From contig JAFQXE010000002.1 of NCBI GenBank assembly GCA_017407125.1, positions 119,315 through 183,314 of the forward strand: a stretch of DNA of 64,000 nucleotides. The letters are read 5' to 3'. The notes below the pieces were generated by a model. It was not told the DNA's origin. It did no database searches and saw nothing but the letters and a program-made list of their open reading frames with translations. A program made the translations under genes and the position numbers. Positions 47,574 to 54,795 of this stretch are shown piece by piece (within the stretch, counting starts at the first letter, position 1; every line of letters starts with the position of its first letter). The stretch comes from Thermoguttaceae bacterium (GTDB lineage Bacteria > Planctomycetota > Planctomycetia > Pirellulales > Thermoguttaceae).

Positions 47574-47687
47574 AGTATTTATTCCTCATATATGTTCTGG
47601 GAAAACAATCTGATTAAATGCAATTGCGATTTATTACAAGTTCAGACTGCTTCGATGGTTAATGGATGCAAAATAACGAAATTTGGA

Positions 47688-48071
47688 CTACTTCTTTTTA
47701 TCTTTTTCTCTCTTGGCGCCGTAACGGCTGCGAGCCTGTTTACGGTTTTTGACGCCTTGAGTGTCCAAAGTTCCACGAACCACCTGATAGCGAACGCCCG
47801 GAAGGTCACGAACACGACCGCCGCGAACCAGGACGATGCTGTGTTCCTGAAGGTTGTGTCCTTCGCCTGGAATGTAGACGGTAACTTCTTTGCTGTTGGA
47901 CAGACGCACACGAGTGATCTTACGAAGAGCCGAGTTCGGTTTCTTCGGGGTCATCGTACGAACGTTGAGGCAGACGCCGCGCTTCTGCGGGCACTGATCC
48001 AAAACCGGGGATTTGCTGAACTTGCGAGGAATCTTGCGATTCTTACGAACTAATTGGTTAATAGTTGGCAT
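47688..48071 (-). CDS. rpsL: 30S ribosomal protein S12
   Basis: A 127-residue decoding-centre protein. I start at [10 protein letters not shown] (48071), as in all S12 proteins, and not at an upstream frame that adds 23 residues. Conserved segments are [11 protein letters not shown] (with the streptomycin-related Lys), [11 protein letters not shown] and [13 protein letters not shown]. The last normally reads GRVKDLPG: here CGT codes Arg where most bacteria have the Lys known as K87 in E. coli (K88 in other numbering). It is the first gene of the str cluster; the promoter candidate lies at 48207-48234. Confidence 0.97.
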   Translation of the reverse strand: MPTINQLVRKNRKIPRKFSKSPVLDQCPQKRGVCLNVRTMTPKKPNSALRKITRVRLSNSKEVTVYIPGEGHNLQEHSIVLVRGGRVRDLPGVRYQVVRGTLDTQGVKNRKQARSRYGAKREKDKKK

Positions 48072-48206
48072 GTGTTTTGAGGATTGCTCCTTAAATAATA
48101 CGATTGTTTGGCGCCATCGCGATTCGTTTGATCTGTACACCGTAGAACCATTCGACGCGCGCGTGGCTATATTACATATCGCAACTCTACAATAAATTAT
48201 CCTGAG

Positions 48207-48234
48207 AATTTACTATATATAAAGATTTTGTCAA
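48207..48234 (-). promoter_or_regulatory. Promoter candidate for rpsL-rpsG
   Basis: Minus-strand TTGACA, a 16-base AT-rich spacer and TAAATT, about 135 bases before rpsL. The -35 box is perfect, the -10 weak. Confidence 0.45.
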
Positions 48235-48276
48235 GGGGCTGGAAGGGAAGAATAGAAAAAATATAGGAAAAATTTA

Positions 48277-48307
48277 GAGGAGTGAGAAACAAAACTCCTC
48301 ACTCCTC
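48277..48307 (-). terminator. Terminator of the Rieske/cytochrome operon built from heptamers
   Basis: On the minus strand GAGGAGTGAG and CTCACTCCTC, 10-bp perfect arms, flank an 11-base loop, and a T-rich tail follows. The arms are GAGGAGT heptamer units, so repeat DNA supplies the terminator. Confidence 0.7.
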
Positions 48308-48337
48308 ACTCCTAATTCCTAACTCACACGCAGTTCG

Positions 48338-50299
48338 TTATTTACTCGCTGCTTCTTTGAGCCACTTGGAAACCATCTCGATTTCCTTCGCGGTCAGGAC
48401 GCCTTCCGGTCCGTAGCAGGGCATGCGGTCGTTTTCCGCGCCGTAGAACTTGGCGTCGCCGACGTTGGCTGTCAGGTCTTTCGTCCAGGCGAACGAGGCG
48501 TAGCCGGTCAGGTCAACCGCTGCGGTCTTCGGCTTGAACATGCCGTAGAACTGATGGCAGTTGGCGCAGGAAAGCGTAACGGAGAACGCTTCTTTAAAGC
48601 CTTCCGGAACTCCTTCCGGGACGCCGTCGACGACCTTGCGCGGAGCCGTCAGGTTCGCTTCCGCCGTCAAGACGTCGATAATCAGGTTCTTCGCGTTGAC
48701 CATGTCCTGACCTTCTTCTTTATCGTCTTCTTTGGCGCTGTTGAGCAGTTTATTGATTTCGTCTTCCATTTTGACGATCTCTTTAACCATCGTACCGTTG
48801 ACGAACTTCGTCTTGCCGAAATAGGCGTCTGACTTAATCGTTTTCGAGTCCAGCCAGCCGGCGATCCAGTCTCGGGTACCGTACTTGTACAGGTTCGGCG
48901 CAGACGGCGTCTGGCAAACAACGCCCTTGCCTTCTGCGTCCGTCAAATTGTGGCAGGAAGCGCACTGAGCGGAATAGATTTTGGGACCCTGCAGAACCCA
49001 GTCGTTTTTCACCATGAACAGCGCGCCGTTGGGGTGAATTCCGCCCTTTTCTTTGATCAAAGCCGAAACGCGAAGGGCTTCCGTTTCGTCCTGTTCCCAG
49101 GCGGCTAAATACGACTCGTCTTTAGCATCGCGGGCGTAAGAACTGTACGTCAGCCAAACTGTAACAGCCAAAAGTCCAAGCGTCAGGCAGACGTTGAAAG
49201 CGTGCAGAATCTTAACGCGTCCGGTAAACGGCATGATAAAGAACAGGAACGCAATCGTACCGGTAATGCAGTAAATCAGAACGAATTCCGGAACGCCCTG
49301 CAGACGCAGCGTGTATTCGTACAGACCTCTAAACGACCATTCCGGTCGAGCGGCTTCGAAAGCGTCCATCGGGTTGGTGGAAGCCGGCGAGCCGAGTTCC
49401 GCGCCGTACTGCAATCCCGGTTCAGCGGGAACGCCCGGCTTGACCTGTCCGAAATGGAAGACCAAGCCCAGAACAATCGCCATGAAAATCGTCCAGCCGA
49501 TCGCGTTGCGAAGGCACTGTCCCGGCCGGAATTTGACTTTCGGAGCGTCCGGCTTGCAAGCCTCACACGGGCAAACGGGGACGTCGCCCAGCTTGTCCTG
49601 GTCAGCGGATCGATACCAAACCCAGCCGTGAAGGAACAGCAGGACAATAAATCCGCCGCCGAAAACGCCGATGTGCAAAGCCAGGAACCGGGTCAGCGTC
49701 AAGGTCGAAAATGCCTCGCCGCCCAGCGCCAGCTTGTACAGCGGTTCGCCAATAAACGGGAGAAGAAGCAGGTACTTCGTTCTGACCTGAGTCGCCGCCA
49801 GCGAGTTCTGATCCCAGCGCAGCAAGTCGCCGGTCAGGCAGGCGCCCAAGGCGAAAAAGAACATAAAAATCGCCAGCCAGAAAATGACCTCGCGCGGAAT
49901 CTTGTACGCTCCGACGAGAATCATCTTGATGATATAAATCAAACACGCCGCTACGAGAACCTGAGCGCTGAAGTGGTGAATTCCGCGCAGCAGCCAGCCC
50001 AGCGTAACGTTGTTTTGAATGTTGAACACGCTTTCCCAGGCGGAACCGGCGTTGGCGGAATAGCTCAGCCACATGACAAAACCGGTCATGACCTGAACGA
50101 AAACCGCAAACGCGATTGTCGACGACAGTACGCGCAGGCACGACCAGCCTTTAGAGTACGTCTGCTTGCAGTAGTTGTCCATACAGGTCAGAAGACCGAA
50201 TCGGGATTCCAGCCAGTTCCAAAACGGCATAATCTTTTTGCAAAAAGCGCACGGCTCTTTGCTTTTATCGTCTGTATTGATAGTTTTGAGTTCTTCCAT
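48338..50299 (-). CDS. Cytochrome b fused to a di-haem cytochrome c (quinol-cytochrome c reductase)
   Basis: A 653-residue core subunit of a bc-type complex that oxidises quinol and pumps protons. Residues 1-400 form cytochrome b with about eight membrane helices; haem-ligand histidines lie in LLRGIHHFSAQV and in RFLALHIGVFGGGFIVLLFLHGW. An unusual Cys-rich loop, VCPCEACKPDA, sits after the fourth helix, and the N-terminus has CAFCKK and CMDNYC. The C-terminal part carries two c-type haem sites, CASCH and CANCH, with the likely Met ligand in NDRMPCYGP. A cytochrome b/c fusion of this kind is known in several phyla, including planctomycetes. The Rieske gene precedes it, making a compact two-gene operon. 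Confidence 0.92.
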   Translation of the reverse strand: MEELKTINTDDKSKEPCAFCKKIMPFWNWLESRFGLLTCMDNYCKQTYSKGWSCLRVLSSTIAFAVFVQVMTGFVMWLSYSANAGSAWESVFNIQNNVTLGWLLRGIHHFSAQVLVAACLIYIIKMILVGAYKIPREVIFWLAIFMFFFALGACLTGDLLRWDQNSLAATQVRTKYLLLLPFIGEPLYKLALGGEAFSTLTLTRFLALHIGVFGGGFIVLLFLHGWVWYRSADQDKLGDVPVCPCEACKPDAPKVKFRPGQCLRNAIGWTIFMAIVLGLVFHFGQVKPGVPAEPGLQYGAELGSPASTNPMDAFEAARPEWSFRGLYEYTLRLQGVPEFVLIYCITGTIAFLFFIMPFTGRVKILHAFNVCLTLGLLAVTVWLTYSSYARDAKDESYLAAWEQDETEALRVSALIKEKGGIHPNGALFMVKNDWVLQGPKIYSAQCASCHNLTDAEGKGVVCQTPSAPNLYKYGTRDWIAGWLDSKTIKSDAYFGKTKFVNGTMVKEIVKMEDEINKLLNSAKEDDKEEGQDMVNAKNLIIDVLTAEANLTAPRKVVDGVPEGVPEGFKEAFSVTLSCANCHQFYGMFKPKTAAVDLTGYASFAWTKDLTANVGDAKFYGAENDRMPCYGPEGVLTAKEIEMVSKWLKEAASK

Positions 50300-50337
50300 G
50301 TCAGCAATGGGGGGTAAAGGGAATGATGATGTTTTTA

Positions 50338-50413
50338 GTGCTTAGTGATTAGTGCTTAGTGCTTAGGACGCAAGCGCTCATCTCACTATGCACTACGCAC
50401 TATGCACTATGCA
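50338..50413. repeat. Heptamer element between Rieske and cytochrome b genes
   Basis: GCTTAGT/GATTAGT units, the core ACGCAAGCGCTCATC (50368-50382), then ACTATGC/ACTACGC units. It lies inside the operon, between the two coding sequences. Confidence 0.75.
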
Positions 50414-50414
50414 C

Positions 50415-50972
50415 TTACGCTTGAGCTATCTTCTCCTCGCAGCCAAACTTGAAGTTCTGGAATTTGACGAATACGTTTCCGTCGCGAACTTCAACGTCGA
50501 GGGAGTCCATATCTCGGGGGCTGATGGACGACCCATTCTGTTTGCCGTCAAGCTGGAAGAAAGCGTTGTGACACGGGCACTTGAACTGCTTTCCATCTGG
50601 ATCGAACGCGATAAAACAGCCGTTGTGCGGACACAAAACGTTAAACGCGCTGACCTTGTCGCCTTCGCGGCGAAGCCAGACCGCCCCGACCGGGACGTTG
50701 GAATATTTCGTCCAGCCGTCCTGTTTGTCGGCGATAATCGCCTTCTTAACGGGCGTTCCGTCTTCCGGGAGCGAGGACAGCGCGCCGAGATTGAACTCTG
50801 GGGTTTCGCCGGCGGCGGAACCTCTCATAATCGGATCGAAACCGCCGGAGAAGGCGGCAACAGCTCCGGGAACAACGGCTGCGGCGCCAAGACCGAGCGC
50901 GGCAATGGCGGCGCAGAACTCGCGACGGGACTCTCCCATCGCTTTGCATGGGCATACTCGTGTTTCTTCCAT
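50415..50972 (-). CDS. Rieske iron-sulfur protein of the bc complex
   Basis: A 185-residue protein with a twin-arginine signal anchor (ESRREFCAAIAALGLGAAAVV). The 2Fe-2S ligands are Cys114 and His116 in CPHNGC and Cys132 and His135 in CPCHNAFF, with the disulfide pair Cys119 and Cys134. The second box reads CPCHNAFF, where CPCHGS is usual; loss of the Ser that tunes cluster potential suggests a lower midpoint, as expected for a menaquinol-linked complex. It is upstream of the fused cytochrome b/c gene. Ser and Tyr around the cluster were judged from the motif alone. Confidence 0.93.
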   Translation of the reverse strand: MEETRVCPCKAMGESRREFCAAIAALGLGAAAVVPGAVAAFSGGFDPIMRGSAAGETPEFNLGALSSLPEDGTPVKKAIIADKQDGWTKYSNVPVGAVWLRREGDKVSAFNVLCPHNGCFIAFDPDGKQFKCPCHNAFFQLDGKQNGSSISPRDMDSLDVEVRDGNVFVKFQNFKFGCEEKIAQA

Positions 50973-51389
50973 GGTTATTGTTCAGATAAATTGGTTAAGA
51001 TTCGCAGACCGAAAAATCTGCCGAATCGCGAATTCATTTCATTGGATTAATAATATTATAGCAAAAAAAATTTCTTTGACTAGGGCGGTTAGAGGAGTTA
51101 GGAATTAGGAGTGAGGAGTGAGGAGTTTCGCAAGCGTCGCTCTCGGTCGCGAAATGTGCATACCCAAACGACGAAGCCAACAACCTCCCTTGGATGGCGC
51201 CTGTCTCGGGCGCCTTTGCCTGTCCCGCCGACAACCTCTGTTGAGCCCGGATCGCGGCAGTCCTCTGCCACCGAAGAAATATTAACCACAAAGGACGCAT
51301 AGAAACAATTTGCAATTCCTTTCCCAAATTTCGAAAAACGCTGTTACCTTTTAGAAGCTTTTTCGTTTATATAAATTGGAGGTAAAGAT
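50973..51389. repeat. Gene-free stretch: heptamers, hairpin modules and the first leader copy
   Basis: 51092-51126 carries GAGGAGT/AATTAGG heptamers. 51225-51280 has the module GCCGACAACCTCTGTTGAG...ATCGCGGCAGTCCTCTGCC. From about 51284 to 51389 lies the first copy of the leader that precedes the small membrane-protein genes, ending in a strong ribosome-binding site, GGAGGTAA. No other gene is seen. Confidence 0.7.
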
Positions 51390-51599
51390 ATGAAAAGTCG
51401 TTTTTGGAAATACTTGATTAATGACAAAGAGACTGTGAAAGAATTTAATGAGCGTCTTCAAGAGCGTCTGGAATCACTTGACCGTAAATTAACGAAATTT
51501 GCAGCGGGGTTCTATTCTTGTTTATTTTTAATTGTATTGTTCATTGTCGCAACAGTTCTGTTATTTTCTATATTTATCGCCATATTTAATATCGCTTAA
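51390..51599 (+). CDS. Small membrane protein 1 of the leader-repeat cluster
   Basis: A 69-residue protein. The first 38 residues are charged and helical (ETVKEFNERLQERLESLDRK) and the rest is one membrane helix (FYSCLFLIVLFIVATVLLFSIFIAI). It has no signal peptide. Translation is well supported: GGAGGTAAAG sits 6 bases before the ATG. It heads a run of four small plus-strand genes. Its protein is the least similar to the others, but its 5' leader is nearly the same as those of the second and fourth genes. No family is recognised. Confidence 0.6.
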   Translation: MKSRFWKYLINDKETVKEFNERLQERLESLDRKLTKFAAGFYSCLFLIVLFIVATVLLFSIFIAIFNIA

Positions 51600-51632
51600 T
51601 TGGATTCCCTCAATCGCCGCCTTGTCCAACGC

Positions 51633-51800
51633 CCCGCCGACAACCTCTGTTCAGTCCGGATCGCGGCAGTCCTCTGCCGCCGAAGAAATTTTAATCACAA
51701 AGAACGCAAAGAAACAATTTGCGATAATCTTCAAAAAATTTTAAAAAACTCTGTTACCTTTTTGAACCTTTTTCGTTAATATAAATTAGGAGGTAATACC
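51633..51800 (+). repeat. Second leader copy of the small membrane-protein cluster
   Basis: Matches 51225-51389 in the hairpin module (ATCGCGGCAGTCCTCTGCC), the ACAAAGAACGCAAAGAAACA stretch, CTGTTACCTTTT, TTTTTCGTTAATATAAATT and AGGAGGTAATA. It ends at the next start codon. Confidence 0.75.
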
Positions 51801-51959
51801 ATGGTAAAGCTTAATATATCTGAATCTGATAAACAGGATTTAAAATATGCATTTGGCTGTCTAACTTATGTTTGTTTAATAATTTGGGCAATTCTCTTAA
51901 TAGCGTCAGTTTCCGATATTTTGTCATCAGTTTGGAAATATTTGACGTCATTGTGGTAA
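51801..51959 (+). CDS. Small membrane protein 2 of the leader-repeat cluster
   Basis: A 52-residue protein: a short polar start, MVKLNISESDKQDLKYAF, then one membrane helix (LTYVCLIIWAILLIASV) and a short tail ending KYLTSLW. The ribosome-binding site AGGAGGTAAT is excellent. The start shares the pattern K-[LF]-x-[LI]-x-x-x-D-x-Q-x-D with proteins 3 and 4, so the three are related. It is short enough to be missed by common gene callers. Function is unknown. Confidence 0.65.
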   Translation: MVKLNISESDKQDLKYAFGCLTYVCLIIWAILLIASVSDILSSVWKYLTSLW

Positions 51960-51999
51960 TATGCTTTCTTCCCGTTGTATTTTTATGGAGAAACAAAAA

Positions 52000-52164
52000 A
52001 TGAAAAAGTTTAAATTACCGCCAGACATTCAAAAAGACGTTGACGATACTGTTAGGTATCTTGGGGGAGGTTGTTCCATTTTATTATTTTTTATTTTGAT
52101 TTTAGCATTTCTGGCTACTTTTGCAGAGACAATTGGGTATATTTATCATTTAATTGTGCATTGA
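52000..52164 (+). CDS. Small membrane protein 3 of the leader-repeat cluster
   Basis: A 54-residue protein. I start at MKKFKLPPDIQKDV, which has GGAG nine bases upstream and lines up with proteins 2 and 4; earlier in-frame ATGs at 51961 and 51985 lack that support. One membrane helix follows (GGGCSILLFFILILAFLATFA). It is only 40 bases after gene 2 and has no leader copy, so genes 2 and 3 form one transcript. The start KFKLPPDIQKDVDDTVRYL is close to the FKLSPADQQDWDDTVKTIW of protein 4. Confidence 0.65.
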   Translation: MKKFKLPPDIQKDVDDTVRYLGGGCSILLFFILILAFLATFAETIGYIYHLIVH

Positions 52165-52181
52165 CACATTTTTTACTGGTC

Positions 52182-52364
52182 CCCACCGACAAAGTCTTTC
52201 GCAGCCAGCAACCTTTCCGGGGTGCGGACATTGTCCGCAATTAATATTTAGCCGCAAAGGACGCAAAGAACACAAAGATACCATTTCCGATTCCTTTCCC
52301 AAATTCCGAAAAACTCTGTTACTCTTTTGCTCCTTTTTCGTAAATATAATTTGGAGGTAATAAA
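52182..52364 (+). repeat. Third leader copy of the small membrane-protein cluster
   Basis: Shares GCAAAGGACGCAAAGAACA, TTCCTTTCCCAAATT, GAAAAACTCTGTTAC, CCTTTTTCGTAAATATAA and GGAGGTAATA with the first two copies. Its hairpin differs: GCGGACATTGTCCGC replaces the GCGGCAGT...CTGCC module. Confidence 0.75.
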
Positions 52365-52742
52365 ATGATGTTATTTAAACTATCGCCAGCGGATCAGCAG
52401 GATTGGGACGACACCGTTAAAACAATTTGGTTTGTTTCCTACATTTTCTGCGTTTTTACGGTTTTTTGCGAGAGCTTTAATCAATTCGTTGGGCATTACG
52501 GCGGCGAATTGTTTGGGACAATAGCTCTTTTGGCAGAGGCGTCTCTCATCGGGTTATTCTGGAATCCCAATAAAAACAAAAAGAATTCGGAAGAAACAGA
52601 AACCGACAACGCGGTCGATAACTCAGATGAGGATACAGCAGAGCAAAAAAAAGCAGGCATTCTTCTGGTCGTATTCCTTGCAGAATTTCTGCTTTTTAGC
52701 ATCGCGCTCTTATATGGCGGCATTGCTCAAATTATTCATTAA
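52365..52742 (+). CDS. Small membrane protein 4 of the leader-repeat cluster
   Basis: A 125-residue protein, the longest of the cluster. The start LFKLSPADQQDWDDTVKTIW aligns with proteins 2 and 3. It has membrane helices at about 21-38 and 45-62 (FGTIALLAEASLIGLFW), an acidic cytoplasmic loop (KNSEETETDNAVDNSDEDTAE) and a last helix (LLVVFLAEFLLFSIALLY). GGAGGTAATAA precedes the ATG. It seems to be a longer version of the same family with an added helix pair. The tRNA-Leu gene and its terminator lie next to it on the other strand. Confidence 0.7.
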   Translation: MMLFKLSPADQQDWDDTVKTIWFVSYIFCVFTVFCESFNQFVGHYGGELFGTIALLAEASLIGLFWNPNKNKKNSEETETDNAVDNSDEDTAEQKKAGILLVVFLAEFLLFSIALLYGGIAQIIH

Positions 52743-52821
52743 ATTATAAAACCGATTCCCTCCGTAATTGTCGCTTTCCCCTGAAGTCCGTTTAAGCTAA
52801 GTCTAAGAACTGTATATAAAT

Positions 52822-52850
52822 AAAAAAGCCGTATTCAAACGAATACGGCT
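52822..52850 (-). terminator. Terminator after tRNA-Leu
   Basis: Minus-strand 10-bp arms AGCCGTATTC/GAATACGGCT, a four-base loop and a run of T, 6 bases from the tRNA 3' end. The opposite strand also has a hairpin but no T-run. Confidence 0.85.
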
Positions 52851-52855
52851 AGAGA

Positions 52856-52943
52856 TGAGGATGGCGGGACTTGAACCCGCATGAACGTTTTATTGTTCAC
52901 AAGGACCTCAACCTTGCGCGTCTGCCAATTCCGCCACATCCTC
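52856..52943 (-). tRNA. tRNA-Leu (anticodon GAG)
   Basis: A class II tRNA of 88 bases. The acceptor stem GAGGATG pairs perfectly with CATCCTC. The D-arm region is GGCGGAATTGGCAGACGC, the anticodon arm CAAGG-TTGAGGT-CCTTG with anticodon GAG, a long variable arm TGAAC...GTTCA, and the T-arm GCGGG-TTCAAGT-CCCGC. Discriminator A follows; CCA is not encoded. Confidence 0.95.
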
Positions 52944-53113
52944 AATGGGAATTGTTAGGAAAGAATATAGCTCTTTTTTCTAAAAGGTCAAGGGGGGGAA
53001 CAACGCATTCTTATATTTTTTTGAATACGCGTCTCAAAAGCGCACCCCTGCCCTTGCCGTCAGAGGCTCTAACGGCAAGGCGCATAACACGGTCGTCAAA
53101 CCGGGCAAAGAAA

Positions 53114-54649
53114 TCAGACGTTGTCCGCCGTCGGGCAGACGAATCCGTCGCGGTACTGGCGGGTAATCCACTGGTTGGCTTCGTCGGCGCGGTCGCCTGT
53201 GAAGACTTCCTTTTCCGGGTCGAAGGTCAGCAGCGGGCCAACGGAAATCGGGTATTTTTCCAGGTCGACGCCGTTCTTTTCGAGGTGCTTAACCGTTCGG
53301 TCAAGCGTAGCGAGGTTGTCGTCGAGCGATTTGACGTTCTTGAGAATTTCTTTCGCTTCTGCGACGGAAACCTTGTTGTTTTCGCCCAGATAGTAGCTCG
53401 TGTTCGCCAAATGCGCGATAGCGGCGGAGAGATGTCCGCAGCGGGCGGGCGCGTTGAGGCTGGAGGCGTCGCGGGTAACAACGGCGTTGAGGAAGTTGCC
53501 GAAATGGTCGCCGCCGCCGTGGAAAGATTTAATCGGTTTGAAATCCTTGTCGAAGACGGTCGCGTCCGTATAGCTCGGATTGCAGATGTATCCCTCGGAA
53601 CCGTAGAAGATAACGCCGATCTTGCCGCCTTTGTTTTGGAAGAGCGTATTGGCTTCTTCGTCGTCGGAATTGTTGACGTCCAAACCGCGGGTTTCAAAGA
53701 CGATGCACTTCTTTCCGTAGTCGTAAATGGCGACTTCCGTATTGGGGGTGTCGCCAGCGTCGACGTAGTTCGGATCTTTGCGTTCCGCCTGATAGCCCAG
53801 ACGTCCGCCGTAAGCGATAACGGCATTGGGGTGACAATCCAAACCCAAGCCCCAGCGAGCGATGTCCGTCTGGTGAGGTCCCTGGTTGCCGCTGTCGCCG
53901 TTGCCGTACAGACGCTGCCAGTGCCAATCGTAATGGAACTGTGGACGCGTAACCTTGGGCGTTGTGAACGGCGCGGGACCAGACCACAGATTGAAATCGA
54001 CGGTGTCGGGAATGGCGTAGTCGCCCAGCGCGCCGATGGATCGACGGCGTTTATAGCAGAATCCGCGAGCGAAGTTGACTTCGCCGATTCCGCCTTCTTC
54101 GATGAACTTGACCATGTCGATCAACCCTTTGCTGGAACGGCACTGGGTTCCGACCTGGCAGATCTTGTTGTACTTTTTCATGGCGGCGGTAATGGCAGCG
54201 CCCTCAGCAACGTTGTAGCTGACGGGTTTTTCAACGTAGACGTCTTTTCCAGACTGCATCGCCCAAATGGCGGCAAGGCAGTGCCAGTGGTTCGGCGTAG
54301 CGATAGAGACGCAGTCGACGTCTTTTTTCTCCATGATTTCTCGCAGATCTCGAACGAAAACCGGACGTTTGCCCGTTCGTTTTTCAATCTGATCGCAGCG
54401 GTCGTTGCCGGCTTTTTCGTCGCAGTCGCAGATATAGGAAATCTGAACGTTGCTGCGTCCGACGTACCCGTTGATGTGGTCGCCGCCGCGTCCGCGAACG
54501 CCGATAACCGCCATCGACAGTTTGTCGTTGGCGCCGGTTTTCTCTTGCGCCAGAATCGGTTCTGGTTTAACAGCCGCGCTGGCGGCAATAGCAGCCGCGG
54601 TTGCGAACATGCTGTTTTCTAAAAATTCTCGTCGATTCATTGTACTCAT
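53114..54649 (-). CDS. Gfo/Idh/MocA-family oxidoreductase, TAT-exported
   Basis: A 511-residue protein, starting at MSTMNRREFLENSMF (54649); the longer frame to 54715 is unlikely. A twin-arginine signal (NRREFL...ATAAAIAASAA) marks export, common for planctomycete members. The nucleotide-binding domain has LSMAVIGVRGRGGDHINGY and, further on, VSIATPNHWH with the catalytic Lys in DVYVEKPVS. The C-terminal domain contains QFHYDWHWQRLYGNGDSGNQGPHQTD, typical of the planctomycete branch. Most such proteins act on sugars or inositol-type substrates using NAD(P), or a bound cofactor when exported; the substrate here is unknown. Confidence 0.9.
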   Translation of the reverse strand: MSTMNRREFLENSMFATAAAIAASAAVKPEPILAQEKTGANDKLSMAVIGVRGRGGDHINGYVGRSNVQISYICDCDEKAGNDRCDQIEKRTGKRPVFVRDLREIMEKKDVDCVSIATPNHWHCLAAIWAMQSGKDVYVEKPVSYNVAEGAAITAAMKKYNKICQVGTQCRSSKGLIDMVKFIEEGGIGEVNFARGFCYKRRRSIGALGDYAIPDTVDFNLWSGPAPFTTPKVTRPQFHYDWHWQRLYGNGDSGNQGPHQTDIARWGLGLDCHPNAVIAYGGRLGYQAERKDPNYVDAGDTPNTEVAIYDYGKKCIVFETRGLDVNNSDDEEANTLFQNKGGKIGVIFYGSEGYICNPSYTDATVFDKDFKPIKSFHGGGDHFGNFLNAVVTRDASSLNAPARCGHLSAAIAHLANTSYYLGENNKVSVAEAKEILKNVKSLDDNLATLDRTVKHLEKNGVDLEKYPISVGPLLTFDPEKEVFTGDRADEANQWITRQYRDGFVCPTADNV

Positions 54650-54795
54650 GGGTCTGATTTTTGTGTAAAAGGGGGAGGGAAAATGGGAGTTCCGTTCCAG
54701 GAATTCAGACGTCAAATTCCAAAAACGTTTTTGTGTATTTCCTGTATTCTACCCGATTCGAAAATAAAATGCAATAGACGGGGAGAAAAATTTTA

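Noticed and set aside
49202..50317. Plus-strand ORF of 371 codons opposite the cytochrome b/c gene
   Set aside because: Low-complexity Arg/Gln/Asn-rich translation opposite a gene with haem and membrane motifs.
51600..52856. Small-gene cluster as an element integrated at tRNA-Leu
   Set aside because: No integrase and no second copy of the tRNA 3' end were seen at the left edge of the cluster.
52871..54622. Plus-strand ORF of 583 codons opposite the Gfo/Idh/MocA gene
   Set aside because: It mirrors a clear oxidoreductase with all motifs, has no motif of its own and starts inside the tRNA-Leu gene.
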